A model generated the notes under the pieces. It saw nothing but the letters and a program-made list of their open reading frames with translations. It was not told the DNA's origin and did no database searches. A program made the translations under genes and the position numbers. Of a stretch of 64,000 nucleotides of DNA, positions 25,091-35,200 are shown in pieces. The stretch comes from Erysipelotrichaceae bacterium (GTDB taxonomy: Bacteria > Bacillota_I > Bacilli_A > Erysipelotrichales > Erysipelotrichaceae), in NCBI GenBank assembly GCA_017428765.1, contig JAFRQF010000032.1, forward strand, positions 1-64,000. Direction: 5' to 3'. The first letter of the stretch is position 1, and each line of letters opens with the position of its first letter.

Positions 25091-25939
25091 ATGAAAAAGA
25101 AGACAGACGATACTTTAAAACTGAAAGAATTGTGGAATGAACAGCTGCAAATTCTGGACAGAATCGATGAACTGTGCGGAAAAGAGAATATTCATTACTC
25201 TCTGTATGCCGGCAGCCTTTTAGGTGCAGTGAGGCATCACGGATTCATTCCTTGGGATGATGATCTGGATGTCTGCATGTCAAGAGCGGATTATGAGAGA
25301 TTTATTAAAGTCTGGGATAACGAAGAACACCCAGGATATATCATGCAGAATAAGGACAATACCCCTTCTTTTACTCAATCTTTCTCAAAGATCAGAAAAG
25401 ATCATACGACATTTATTCAATTTGAATGGGAAAAGAACAGATATCATACCGGTATTTTTGTTGATATCTTTCCGATTGACAGAATTCCTGAAGGATTTTT
25501 CATGCAAAAGAGATTCCTGTGGGACTGTATGCGATATCAGCTGTATACAAGAGAATTTGTTCCGCCGAAAGCTTCTGTCATAACAAAACTTGTTTCCAAG
25601 CTGTTTTTGAAATTGACAGGTACGGAGTACAGAAAAGAATTCAGGAAGCATTTTGAAGAAAAACTGAATGAGTATGATAAGCATTCAAACTGGAATACTT
25701 CAGCGATCGAGAGTATGCAATCGGTTCGCCAGAAATTACCTGTCAATTTGTTGGATGGATTTATCAGGCTGGAATTTGAGGGCAAGCAATATGAGTGCTT
25801 TGAAAAATGGCACGAGTATTTGACGGATAAGTATGGCGATTATATGAAGCTTCCTCCGGAAAATGAAAGGACATGGAACCATCATCCTTTGATCCTGGAT
25901 TTTGAGCATAATTATGAGGAATTGACAGATGAGCGCTGA
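25091..25939 (+). CDS. LicD-family phosphotransferase
   Basis: 282 residues. GAVRHHGFIPWDDDLDVCM is the LicD metal/nucleotide signature, preceded by SLYAGSLLG. LicD proteins transfer phosphocholine or related phosphoalcohols from CDP-linked donors to surface glycans. No licA/B/C choline genes are in the window, so the donor could be another CDP-alcohol such as CDP-glycerol from TagD. AAGGAAG precedes the ATG. The 3' end overlaps the next gene by 11 bases. Confidence 0.9.
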   Translation: MKKKTDDTLKLKELWNEQLQILDRIDELCGKENIHYSLYAGSLLGAVRHHGFIPWDDDLDVCMSRADYERFIKVWDNEEHPGYIMQNKDNTPSFTQSFSKIRKDHTTFIQFEWEKNRYHTGIFVDIFPIDRIPEGFFMQKRFLWDCMRYQLYTREFVPPKASVITKLVSKLFLKLTGTEYRKEFRKHFEEKLNEYDKHSNWNTSAIESMQSVRQKLPVNLLDGFIRLEFEGKQYECFEKWHEYLTDKYGDYMKLPPENERTWNHHPLILDFEHNYEELTDER

Positions 25940-26738
25940 TTCAAAAAAAGTATCTGTTCTGATGGGCACATATAATTGTGTATCAACGATAAAAGAAGCG
26001 ATCCGGTCCATTCAGAAACAGACATATACCAATTGGGAATTGATCATATGTGATGACGGGTCAACAGATGAGACGTTAAAGATCATAGAGGAGGAATCTT
26101 TATCAGATCCTAGGCTGCTTATTTTAAAGAATGACAGAAACCAAGGATTGAATAAAACATTGAATAAATGTATAAAAGTCGCTTCCGGTGAATATGCAGC
26201 AAGAATGGACGGAGATGATCTATGCAGACCTGATCGTTTTGAAAAACAGATTACATATCTTGAGAATCATCCCGAAATTCAAATCGTAAGTTCCTGGATG
26301 TCTCTGTTTGATGAGAATGGTGTATGGGGTGTACAAAAGATACCTGAATATCCGACAAAAGAGCAGGTCGTTACAGGAACAGCAATCCATCACGCGCCGG
26401 TCATGATGAGGATGGATTGTTTACGCGAAGTAGACGGCTATACGGAAGACATTCATAAATTAAGGGTTGAGGATGTCGATCTCTGGATCAAACTGTATGC
26501 GAAAGGAATCAGATGTTACAACATACAAGAACCATTGTATGAGATGCGGAACGATCAAAATGCGCTGAATCGAAGAAAGTTTATATATAGGATCAATTCC
26601 ACAAGAACAAGACTGGAAGGGTGCAGAAAATTAGGTCTTGGAGCAAAGTGTTATCTGCTTTCATTTAGACCGGTAATCAACGGAATGGTTCCGGCAAAGA
26701 TCAGAAATAAGATAAAAAGACCCAAAAGATCACATTAA
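25929..26738 (+). CDS. GT2 family glycosyltransferase
   Basis: 269 residues. GT-A start VSVLMGTYNCVSTIKEAIRSI, donor region CDDGSTDET, and metal motif RMDGDD. HHAPVMMRMDCLREVDGY and RVEDVDLW are the acceptor-side motifs of the WcaA-like group. No membrane helices. Overlaps LicD by 11 bases, so coupled. Linkage specificity unknown. Confidence 0.87.
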   Translation: MSADSKKVSVLMGTYNCVSTIKEAIRSIQKQTYTNWELIICDDGSTDETLKIIEEESLSDPRLLILKNDRNQGLNKTLNKCIKVASGEYAARMDGDDLCRPDRFEKQITYLENHPEIQIVSSWMSLFDENGVWGVQKIPEYPTKEQVVTGTAIHHAPVMMRMDCLREVDGYTEDIHKLRVEDVDLWIKLYAKGIRCYNIQEPLYEMRNDQNALNRRKFIYRINSTRTRLEGCRKLGLGAKCYLLSFRPVINGMVPAKIRNKIKRPKRSH

Positions 26739-26878
26739 GAACAGAATAGGATATTTATAAAAAGGTATATATTAGAATAGATTTAACAATAATGGCGTGT
26801 ATTTATCACATATACGACTGACTTTTGCGTAAACTAAAGATGTTATCTTTCATTCCCATATAAGAAAACACAAAAAAC

Positions 26879-27583
26879 ATGATACCAAAGAGAATTCACT
26901 ACTGTTGGTTTGGAAGGAATCCGAAACCAAAACTGGCAGAAAAATGCATTGCCAGCTGGAAAAAGTATTGTCCCGATTATGAGATCATCGAATGGAATGA
27001 AGATAATTTTGATGTGAAAAAATATCCTTATGCAGAGTATTGTCTCGAAAATCAGAAATATGCGTTTTTAAGTGATTTTGTTCGTCTTGTGGTTGTTTCT
27101 GAGTTTGGCGGATTATACTTTGATACAGATGTCGAAGTAATAAAACAACCAGATGATCTTTTGAATCATCAGGCGTTTTACGGGTTTGAGAACGATGAAT
27201 ATGTTGCCAGCGGACTTGGATTCGGAGCAGAAAAAAATCATATAACCGTATGTAAGATGCTGGAAGAGTATGATGAATTGAAAAAAGAAGACGGAACTTA
27301 TTTAATTAAGACTTGCCCCGCTTTAAATACTGAAGCTTTAGAAAAACTGGGTTTGAAAAAGAACGGAACGGAACAGGAAATAGAAGGAGCGCATATTTTC
27401 CCTGTAGACTATTTTAATCCTTACGATGACCCGACCGGAAAGCTGAACATCACAAGGAATACTTATTCGATCCACTGGTATGCGAAGAGCTGGATGAGCA
27501 AAAGAAAGATACTTCGAAGCAAACTGACCAGACCTTTGCACAGATTGTTTGGCGTTGATTTTTTCAGAAGGAATAAACAATGA
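26879..27583 (+). CDS. GT32-type (DXD) capsular glycosyltransferase
   Basis: 234 residues. MIPKRIHYCWFGRNPKP, IIEWNEDNFD and GGLYFDTDVEVI with its DxD metal motif mark the OCH1/Gly_transf_sug group. C-terminal SIHWYAKSW is also typical. No ribosome site is seen before the ATG, and 140 AT-rich bases separate it from the previous gene. A relative lies at 37157-37933. Overlaps the next gene by four bases. Confidence 0.88.
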   Translation: MIPKRIHYCWFGRNPKPKLAEKCIASWKKYCPDYEIIEWNEDNFDVKKYPYAEYCLENQKYAFLSDFVRLVVVSEFGGLYFDTDVEVIKQPDDLLNHQAFYGFENDEYVASGLGFGAEKNHITVCKMLEEYDELKKEDGTYLIKTCPALNTEALEKLGLKKNGTEQEIEGAHIFPVDYFNPYDDPTGKLNITRNTYSIHWYAKSWMSKRKILRSKLTRPLHRLFGVDFFRRNKQ

Positions 27584-28776
27584 AAACAGTCCTTATTGTT
27601 TCCCATACAATGGAGCTCGGAGGAGCTGAAAGAGCTCTACTTGGACTGTTGGAGCATATTGATCATTCCTCTTATCACGTGGATCTTTTTTTATTACGTC
27701 ATCAAGGGGAATTATTGAAGTATATTCCTGAAGAAGTGAATTGTTTGTCTGAAGATCCGTCGTACAGCTGTCTGGCCGTTCCTATAACTGAAGTTTTAAA
27801 AAAAAGAAAATTGAATATCGCTTTCTATAGATATCTTGGGAAGAAAAAAGCGATAAAAAGGGTTAAAGAATTAGGTTTTTCTTCAGATAACGGAGTAGGT
27901 TTGGAATACTCTCACAAATATACAGAAAAGTGTATGCCTATGATCAGCAATAAAGAATATGATGTAGCGATCAGCTTTCTGACCCCGCATTATTTTGTTC
28001 GAGACAAGGTAAAGGCAAAGAAGAAGATCGCTTGGATCCATACGGATTATTCCGAAGTAGCAATTGACACAGAATCAGAACTGCCTGTATGGGCAGCATT
28101 CGATGAGATCGTGGCGGTATCTGACGGTGTAAAAGAACAATTTCTTAAAACTTTTCCTTCACTTTCAGATAAGATCACAGTGATCGAAAATATTCTGCCT
28201 ATGCAGATGATTCTGAAACAGGCTGAAGAGAAAATTGATCTGCCTTATTCCAAAGAGAAGGTCAATATTCTGTCGGTAGGCAGGTTCAGTTATGCAAAAA
28301 ACTTTGATAACGTTCCTGAGATACTTCAATATATTCACAAAGAAATTCCAAGTGTAAAATGGTATCTGATCGGGTACGGGGGAGATGAGGAACTGATCAG
28401 AAGGAAGATCCATGAATATGGTATGGAAGATGATGTGATCATCATAGGGAAAAAGGAAAATCCATATCCGTATATCAAAGCGTGCGATCTTTATGTACAG
28501 CCAAGCCGTTATGAGGGAAAGTCGATAACTGTAAGGGAAGCACAAATACTGGGTAAGCCAGTGATAATTACAAACTATAAAACCGCAGCAAGTCAATTGG
28601 AAGATGGTGTGGACGGTGTTATTGTGCCGATGGATACGGCAGATTGTGCGGAAAGAATAACACAATTATTGAGAGACAAAAAAAGAACAAAACAATTAGT
28701 TAATCAATGTATAAATAAAGACTTCACTAATAAGAATGAAATCATTAAATTATATAATCTTATTGAAAACATCTAG
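27580..28776 (+). CDS. GT4 family glycosyltransferase
   Basis: 398 residues with the GT-B fold signatures HTMELGGAERALLGLLEH at the N-terminus, VNILSVGRFSYAKNF in the middle, and SRYEGKSITVREAQILGKPVI (E-x7-E) for the nucleotide-sugar donor. It would add a sugar with retention to the lipid-linked repeat unit at the inner membrane face. Confidence 0.88.
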   Translation: MKTVLIVSHTMELGGAERALLGLLEHIDHSSYHVDLFLLRHQGELLKYIPEEVNCLSEDPSYSCLAVPITEVLKKRKLNIAFYRYLGKKKAIKRVKELGFSSDNGVGLEYSHKYTEKCMPMISNKEYDVAISFLTPHYFVRDKVKAKKKIAWIHTDYSEVAIDTESELPVWAAFDEIVAVSDGVKEQFLKTFPSLSDKITVIENILPMQMILKQAEEKIDLPYSKEKVNILSVGRFSYAKNFDNVPEILQYIHKEIPSVKWYLIGYGGDEELIRRKIHEYGMEDDVIIIGKKENPYPYIKACDLYVQPSRYEGKSITVREAQILGKPVIITNYKTAASQLEDGVDGVIVPMDTADCAERITQLLRDKKRTKQLVNQCINKDFTNKNEIIKLYNLIENI

Positions 28777-28796
28777 TTTAACTGAAGGAAAACAGA

Positions 28797-29693
28797 ATGC
28801 CGTACTTAACAATACATACAGCCACATACAACAGGGCTTATATCCTGTCAAAAGCATATGATTCTTTATGCAAGCAAACAAACAAAGACTTTGAGTGGAT
28901 TATTACAGACGACGGATCGACCGACAACACAAAAGAACTAGTTGACAAGTGGATCAGAGAGGCAGATTTTCCAATAATATATAACTCTTTACAGCATGTA
29001 GGAATACCAAGAGCATTAAACTCAGGTATTTCAAAGTCTTCAACAAAATGGTTCATGATGCTTGATTCAGACGATTACATACTTCCTGAGACTGTAGAAA
29101 AAGCAACCATATGGCTAAAAGAAGTTGAAGATGACAGTCGATTTGCAGGTGTTGGTTTTGCCCGTTGCTTTCCGAATGGTAATTATATGAAGGACCAGGT
29201 TCCAATAATGGTCAATGGTGAATATACAGATTGCACCCATTTAGAAAGAAGAAAATACAATTTAAATATGGATATGTGCGAGATACATTGTACCGAATTG
29301 TTTAAGCAATTCCCTTTTCAATGTTGGTCAAGTGAAAAATACGCTCCAGAACAGTTAAGCTTTTATGAGATGGCAAGACATGGTTATTTGTTAAGATGGA
29401 GAGCTGATAAGCTATATATTTGTCAGTATCTTCCGGACGGACAAACCAAGGATGACAAAATTGTAAAAAACAATCCGATGGGATTTGCTATGATGTACAA
29501 TCAATTATTACAATTGGAAGAAGGGTTTAAAAACAGGTGTAGAAACGCAGCAAGAATGACCGCCTTGGCGCTTTATGGAAAGCATCCTGAATACTTGCTG
29601 AAATCTACAAAACCAGAGTATACGCTTTTTACACTTCCCTTTGGAATTGCTTTGGCGATAAGACGAACGATACAGTTCAATAAATTGAAATAA
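28797..29693 (+). CDS. GT2 family glycosyltransferase
   Basis: 298 residues. HTATYNRAYILSKAYDSL start, TDDGSTDNT donor loop, and MLDSDDYI metal motif. The MCEIHCTELFKQFPF and KYAPEQLSFYEMA segments resemble the group of GT2 enzymes in capsule loci that modify main chains. AAGGA precedes the ATG by eight bases. Confidence 0.85.
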   Translation: MPYLTIHTATYNRAYILSKAYDSLCKQTNKDFEWIITDDGSTDNTKELVDKWIREADFPIIYNSLQHVGIPRALNSGISKSSTKWFMMLDSDDYILPETVEKATIWLKEVEDDSRFAGVGFARCFPNGNYMKDQVPIMVNGEYTDCTHLERRKYNLNMDMCEIHCTELFKQFPFQCWSSEKYAPEQLSFYEMARHGYLLRWRADKLYICQYLPDGQTKDDKIVKNNPMGFAMMYNQLLQLEEGFKNRCRNAARMTALALYGKHPEYLLKSTKPEYTLFTLPFGIALAIRRTIQFNKLK

Positions 29694-29722
29694 GTGATAT
29701 CTTCGATAGAAGGAATATAAAC

Positions 29723-30727
29723 ATGCCTAGATTAAGTATTGTAGTACCGGTTTATAACACGGAGTCTTACCTGAAGCGGTGTCTGGACAGTATTGTTGGC
29801 CAGTCTTTTACTGATTTCGAACTTATTCTGGTCGATGATGGTTCCAAGGATAACAGTTCCGTGATTTGCGACCGCTACGGTAAAAGCGATGATCGAATAA
29901 AGGTTATTCATAAAGAAAACGAAGGAGTATCCATTGCCAGAAACACGGGTATGACAGTAGCTAAGGGTGAATACCTTACTGTAGTAGATAGCGATGACTG
30001 GCTTGAAACAGAAATGTACCAGTCAATGTTTAAATACATTGATGAATATGAGCTAGATGTTGTTATGTGCGACTGTATCAAAGAGTATTCGAACAAGTCG
30101 GAAGTATATACTCATGAAATAAGACCTGGTTTTTATTCTCTTGAGCAAATAAAAAACGAGTACTATCCACATTTGCTGATGATGGAGAATGTAGAATACC
30201 CTGCAACGATTTCAAACTATCTCATAGTTTGGAGAAGATCAATAACAAGTGATAATAATCTGCAGTATTTAGGAGGCGTAAGAAACTCGGAAGACCTGCT
30301 GTTTGGAGCTCAGATCATGAGTCTTGCCAGATCATTTTATTATATGAAGGGACAGGCTCTGTATCATTATTGTATTCGTGATAATTCAGCATCAAATTCG
30401 TTCTTATGCAATGGATGGAACGATTTCAAACAAGTATACACTGAATCAATAAGATTTTTTTCCAATATTGACGAATATGATTTCGGTGGGCAAACCGACA
30501 TTCTGCTTTTATTCTTTTTGTTTAATTATTTTGAGGAAGTCAGGCATTCCGACATTTGTCAAATTGAAAAAAGGAACATAATAAACAAACTGCTTGTTGA
30601 TGAAACGATTCAGAGAATGTTTATGAATGTGAGAATTGATAGATTACCAATTAGTTGGAAACAAAAGATTAAAACTTATATGATAAAGAGCGGAATCGGC
30701 ATCAATTATCTGTTAAGGAAAAGATAA
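29723..30727 (+). CDS. GT2 family glycosyltransferase
   Basis: 334 residues. LSIVVPVYNTESYLKRCLDSI, VDDGSKDNS and VDSDDWL define the catalytic GT-A half (1-210). NSEDLLFGAQI holds the probable base. The C-terminal third, with FFLFNYFEEV, may contact the membrane. GAAGGA precedes the ATG. Confidence 0.87.
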   Translation: MPRLSIVVPVYNTESYLKRCLDSIVGQSFTDFELILVDDGSKDNSSVICDRYGKSDDRIKVIHKENEGVSIARNTGMTVAKGEYLTVVDSDDWLETEMYQSMFKYIDEYELDVVMCDCIKEYSNKSEVYTHEIRPGFYSLEQIKNEYYPHLLMMENVEYPATISNYLIVWRRSITSDNNLQYLGGVRNSEDLLFGAQIMSLARSFYYMKGQALYHYCIRDNSASNSFLCNGWNDFKQVYTESIRFFSNIDEYDFGGQTDILLLFFLFNYFEEVRHSDICQIEKRNIINKLLVDETIQRMFMNVRIDRLPISWKQKIKTYMIKSGIGINYLLRKR

Positions 30728-30732
30728 CAAAC

Positions 30733-31758
30733 ATGGCAAAACAAAGCAATCCTTCAATCAGCATAATAATCCCGGTCTTTAATAAAGCTAAGTATTTAGA
30801 TGCTGTTTTGAAGTCGGTCTCTGAACAGTCATTTCAATCGTTTGAATGCATTCTGATTGATGATGGTTCTACGGATGGATCAGCAAGTATTTGCCGGGCA
30901 TACTGTGAAAAAGACGACAGATTTATATACTATCATACTGAAAACAAAGGCGTTTCCCATGCAAGAAACATCGGATTAAAAAGCATTACAGGTGAATATG
31001 TAACTTTCATTGATGCGGATGATAGGGTTAATGGTGTCTATTTAGAAGAACTGTACAAAAATGTCAGACAGTTCGATGCCGACATAGCGTTATCAAATTA
31101 TATAAAGGTTAATGAACAAGGCACAGAGATGAAATATGTTGAGCTTCCTTTTGAAGAAAAAAGCTATTACATAGATGATCTGCTGCCGATGTTCGGCGAT
31201 TTACAAACAAAGAACGGCATTCTTGGCTACTGCTGGGGAAAACTGGTAAGAGTAAAGCTCGTAACTGGCCATTATTTTGATGAGAACATCGTTCTGGCTG
31301 AGGATTTGGATTTTTATATCAGGATCTATCCATATATCACCAATGTCTCATTTTGCGAACAAGCAATCTATTATTATCGTCAGCAGGCAGAAAATTCTTC
31401 TGTTATGGTGCGTGATAAAGACATCGACTATTTGACACAGTTAAAAATCTGTCTCAGAGTAAAACAGTTTCTCATCTCCAAGAACGTGTATTCTGGCAAC
31501 AATCAAGAATACATAGATCAAAAGATCCAGAACTACATCTACTTTTGGCTGCTTTATTCAAATCCAGATGATTTTGAATCACGCTTTTCAAATGTACGTA
31601 ATTGCATCATGAAGGATGACATACCTTTTGTATACTGCGAAGGATTCAAGAAAGTAGTATTAAGGAACGTACATTCAGGTAATCAAGAAACAGTAAGAAT
31701 GTTATTATTGTTATATGGTTTTCTCAGGAGGATTACCAAAATCTTTAGAGCGATCTGA
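30733..31758 (+). CDS. GT2 family glycosyltransferase
   Basis: 341 residues. SISIIIPVFNKAKYLDAVLKSV, IDDGSTDGS, FIDADDRV and LAEDLDFYI give donor, metal and catalytic-base motifs in the expected order. Six bases after the previous stop, with its ribosome site inside that gene. Separated by 60 bases from the next gene. Confidence 0.87.
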   Translation: MAKQSNPSISIIIPVFNKAKYLDAVLKSVSEQSFQSFECILIDDGSTDGSASICRAYCEKDDRFIYYHTENKGVSHARNIGLKSITGEYVTFIDADDRVNGVYLEELYKNVRQFDADIALSNYIKVNEQGTEMKYVELPFEEKSYYIDDLLPMFGDLQTKNGILGYCWGKLVRVKLVTGHYFDENIVLAEDLDFYIRIYPYITNVSFCEQAIYYYRQQAENSSVMVRDKDIDYLTQLKICLRVKQFLISKNVYSGNNQEYIDQKIQNYIYFWLLYSNPDDFESRFSNVRNCIMKDDIPFVYCEGFKKVVLRNVHSGNQETVRMLLLLYGFLRRITKIFRAI

Positions 31759-31818
31759 TCAAAAAAAGATGATAACCAGAGTTTACCGATTCATAAAAAG
31801 ATAGGATAAGAAAACAAC

Positions 31819-32763
31819 ATGATTTCCGCAATTGTCCCAGTATATAATTCCGAGAAATATATCCAACGCATGATTGACTCATTGTTTTTTCAGACTTACC
31901 AGAATTATGAAGTCATTCTTGTTGACGACGGAAGTAGCGATGATTCAGGTGACATTTGCGAAAGAATATCTAAAAAAGATAATCGCTTCATTGTCATCCA
32001 CCAAAGCAATATTGGCGCTGGTGCAGCGAGAAATGCAGGGTTAATGCATGTTACCGGAGAATGGGTTGCGTTTTTGGATTCTGATGATCTGATACCGGAA
32101 AACTATTTTGAAGTATTAATGAATCGGCAAAATGAAACCGGAGCTGATTTAGTCATATGTAATGTCGAATTATGCAACGAAGAAAATGAACCGTTATCTA
32201 GCTATATATGCAAAGAAAAAGTCACCGATTCATTTGAAGGACTGAACCTGTTACTTTCAAGAAAAGAATTCAATTCTGGTCCTTGTGGCAAACTGATTAG
32301 AAAAGACACGGCCGTTTCTTCACAATTTCCTGATCTGGATGTTTATGAAGATATTCTGTACATGAAAGAAATCCTTTGCAATGCAAAAACAATCGCTTTT
32401 ACGAATAAAACAAAATACATTTACTATCAGCACGAATCCAGTTTAATGGCGAACAGTAAGCTCAAGCCTTCCGAGGACATTATTGTTGCTACAGAAAGAT
32501 TAGCTTCTTTCATTAAAGAAAGAAACAGACTTTCCGATGACTGTCTTTATGTAACCCTTTCCCACTTATACCAGTATGTAATTACACAGACAAGTCAAAA
32601 CAATAGGGAAGCGAAAGTATTTATAAAAGATAGCCGAAAAGTATTCTTTGATAGTTTAGGAAGTATATTGAAAAATAGCGCATTCCCATGGAAAGAAAAA
32701 GTATTGTTTCTTTTATTTGCTTTAGGAGTAGATCCGGATATACTTCAAAAAGAGAAAGGATGA
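31819..32763 (+). CDS. GT2 family glycosyltransferase
   Basis: 314 residues. ISAIVPVYNSEKYIQRMIDSL, VDDGSSDDS, FLDSDDLI and VYEDILYMKE match the CpsI/EpsH-like GT2 group. FNSGPCGKLIRKD is the usual segment before the catalytic-base motif. Specificity unknown. Confidence 0.87.
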   Translation: MISAIVPVYNSEKYIQRMIDSLFFQTYQNYEVILVDDGSSDDSGDICERISKKDNRFIVIHQSNIGAGAARNAGLMHVTGEWVAFLDSDDLIPENYFEVLMNRQNETGADLVICNVELCNEENEPLSSYICKEKVTDSFEGLNLLLSRKEFNSGPCGKLIRKDTAVSSQFPDLDVYEDILYMKEILCNAKTIAFTNKTKYIYYQHESSLMANSKLKPSEDIIVATERLASFIKERNRLSDDCLYVTLSHLYQYVITQTSQNNREAKVFIKDSRKVFFDSLGSILKNSAFPWKEKVLFLLFALGVDPDILQKEKG

Positions 32764-32780
32764 AGAAAGAGGGTGAATAG

Positions 32781-33935
32781 ATGGCCAGAATAGTCATGTA
32801 TGGTCATGGCGGAAGCGGTAATCATGGCTGCGAAGCAATTGTTCGATCCACAATTGATGTCTTAAACAATAAGAACATGTTTTTGATTTCCTCCAATCCT
32901 GAAGAAGACCGGAGATATGGAGTGTCCGACTGGTGCCAAGTGGTAAAAGAATATGATGAGAAACCAAGTATGTTAAGCAAACAGTTCTGGCAGGCATACT
33001 ACGCATTGAAGATAAATAAGAACTTTATACCAATGGATAAATTGCACTATCTGAAAGCGTTTGACAACATTATGCCGGGTGATATTGCACTTTCTATAGG
33101 CGGTGATAATTATTGTTATGCAGATGTCAGAAGACACGTAATGCTTCATGAATTGGCGATATCCAGAGGAGCTAAAACGGTTCTTTGGGGATGTTCTGTA
33201 GAACCATCAATAATTGAAGAAGAAACGATCAAGCAGGATCTAGAGAAATATGACTTAATTACCGCAAGAGAGTCTATTTCGTTCGAAGCATTAAAAAGAA
33301 TAAATCCGAATACGATGCTGGTTTCTGATACCGCTTTTAAACTACGTGAATCAGAATGCGTTCTTCCTAAGGGGTTTCAGGATGGGAATACAGTCGGAAT
33401 AAATCTCAGTCCAATGGTAATCGATGAGGAAAAGTACAGCGAGATCGTATTTAAAAACTATATTCATTTAATAAAAAGCATTCTGTCCTCGACGGACATG
33501 AGTGTTGCGCTTATTCCCCACGTAATATGGGAAAACAACGACGACAGAGAACCGTTACAAAAACTGTATGATCTATTTAAAGATAACAGCCGTTTATGTA
33601 TTGTGAAAGATCATAATTGCATGGAGTTAAAACACATCATCTCAAAATGCAGGTTCTTTGTTGGGGCAAGGACCCATGCCACGATTGCGGCATATTCCTC
33701 GTTTATTCCTACTTTGGTGCTGGGCTATTCTGTTAAATCCATCGGAATTGCAAAAGACCTTTTTGGTTCTAGCGACAATTATGTAGTTCATGTTAAGAAC
33801 ACTTGTAAAGAAGATGATTTAAGTTCAAAGTTCAATTACCTGTTAAGTAATGAAAAGGAAATTAAAAAACATTTAATAAATATAATGCCAGAATATTGTG
33901 CATTGTCGTCTATACGATTGGAAGAACTGATATGA
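32781..33935 (+). CDS. Polysaccharide pyruvyltransferase family protein
   Basis: 384 residues. GHGGSGNHGCEAI is the nucleotide-binding start, LSIGGDNYCYAD the second motif and GARTHATIAAYSS the third, in the order of the CsaB/WcaK family. Members add pyruvate ketals from phosphoenolpyruvate to a sugar, giving the polymer negative charge. Some relatives may do other transfers. The 3' end overlaps the next start (ATGA). Confidence 0.87.
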   Translation: MARIVMYGHGGSGNHGCEAIVRSTIDVLNNKNMFLISSNPEEDRRYGVSDWCQVVKEYDEKPSMLSKQFWQAYYALKINKNFIPMDKLHYLKAFDNIMPGDIALSIGGDNYCYADVRRHVMLHELAISRGAKTVLWGCSVEPSIIEEETIKQDLEKYDLITARESISFEALKRINPNTMLVSDTAFKLRESECVLPKGFQDGNTVGINLSPMVIDEEKYSEIVFKNYIHLIKSILSSTDMSVALIPHVIWENNDDREPLQKLYDLFKDNSRLCIVKDHNCMELKHIISKCRFFVGARTHATIAAYSSFIPTLVLGYSVKSIGIAKDLFGSSDNYVVHVKNTCKEDDLSSKFNYLLSNEKEIKKHLINIMPEYCALSSIRLEELI

Positions 33936-35197
33936 AAATAGCTTGGTTTGTAAATATTGTCATGCCTGTTCTTGCCAGAGACCTTGGATGGTGGGAAACG
34001 AGCCTTGGCGGATGGTTAACCGGCCAAATGGAAGGAATCAAGCAAATAGGTAATGAATTAAGCATCATCTGCGCAGACAGCAATGCTCATTCAATTATCA
34101 GCAGAAGAATAGATGGGGTTGACTTTTTCGTTGTCCCTCAATCTAAAACAGAAGATTTATGTGACAGCATTCGTAACGTGCTGTCTATTGTTAACCCTGA
34201 TGTATTTCATATATTCGGGACAGAAACCGATGCATCTTTAGCGGCAATCAATGCAGCCGATTTAGATAGAACAGTTGTATCAATCCAAGGACTTGTAACC
34301 GTTTGTGCAAAGCATGTAGGAGATGGAATTCCTGAGAAGTATTATAAAAAAACCTTATTAAAGGCAATGGGAAAGCGGCTGCTGCATGGATCGATCATAG
34401 AAGAAGATGCAATCAGGCTGCAGAAGCAAGGAGAAAAAGAAACGGAGATTATCAGGAAGTCTAAGCACATAATCGGAAGAACAGAATGGGACAAATGTAA
34501 TGTCGAATTGATAAATGCTGACGCAGATTATCACAAATGCAACGAGATACTGCGAAATTCATTTTATGAAGGCTGCTGGCAAGTAGAGAGATGTGAAAAA
34601 CACACGATTTTCGTTAGCCAGAGCGCCTCTCCAATTAAAGGATTTCATCAACTGTTAAAAGCTATGCCATCTGTGTTGAATAAGTATCCGGATGCTCATA
34701 TTTGTGTTTCTGGTGCCCCTCTTTCAGGTTTGAATAAAAGGAACATACTGAAACAATGGGCGGTAGAGTATCTATGCGGATATCAGGGATACATTGAGAA
34801 ACTGGTTCGAGAAAACAAACTGTACGGAAAGATTCGTTTTTTGAACTACTTAAGTGAATCACAAATGAAAAACCAAATGCTTAAAGCCAATGTATTTGTG
34901 TTACCATCCAATATTGAAAACTCTCCGAATTCATTATGCGAAGCCATGCTTCTGGGAGTGCCTTGTGTTGCCGCAGATGTAGGAGGAGTAAAAGATCTGC
35001 TCGTTTCACCGGAAGAAGGTTTGATATATGATCATTCTGATGTTGAAAAACTGTCGGAATGCATAAACAGTATATTTGCCTCAAACGAACTGGCTGAAAG
35101 AATGTCAAAAGCATGTAGAAAACATGCGCTTGCCACGCACAATCCGCAGAAGAATACAGAGGATCTTCTGCATGTATATAGAAAGATTATGGGGTAA
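33932..35197 (+). CDS. GT4 family glycosyltransferase
   Basis: 421 residues from the ATG at 33932, which overlaps the previous stop by four bases; an earlier in-frame start at 33896 is less likely. GWWETSLGGWLTGQ near the N-terminus, HTIFVSQSASPIKGFHQLLKAM in the middle and PSNIENSPNSLCEAMLLGVPCV (E-x7-E) define the GT-B fold. A long insert with extra Cys and His residues (VTVCAKHVGDG) is seen before the second half. Confidence 0.87.
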   Translation: MKIAWFVNIVMPVLARDLGWWETSLGGWLTGQMEGIKQIGNELSIICADSNAHSIISRRIDGVDFFVVPQSKTEDLCDSIRNVLSIVNPDVFHIFGTETDASLAAINAADLDRTVVSIQGLVTVCAKHVGDGIPEKYYKKTLLKAMGKRLLHGSIIEEDAIRLQKQGEKETEIIRKSKHIIGRTEWDKCNVELINADADYHKCNEILRNSFYEGCWQVERCEKHTIFVSQSASPIKGFHQLLKAMPSVLNKYPDAHICVSGAPLSGLNKRNILKQWAVEYLCGYQGYIEKLVRENKLYGKIRFLNYLSESQMKNQMLKANVFVLPSNIENSPNSLCEAMLLGVPCVAADVGGVKDLLVSPEEGLIYDHSDVEKLSECINSIFASNELAERMSKACRKHALATHNPQKNTEDLLHVYRKIMG

Positions 35198-35200
35198 AAA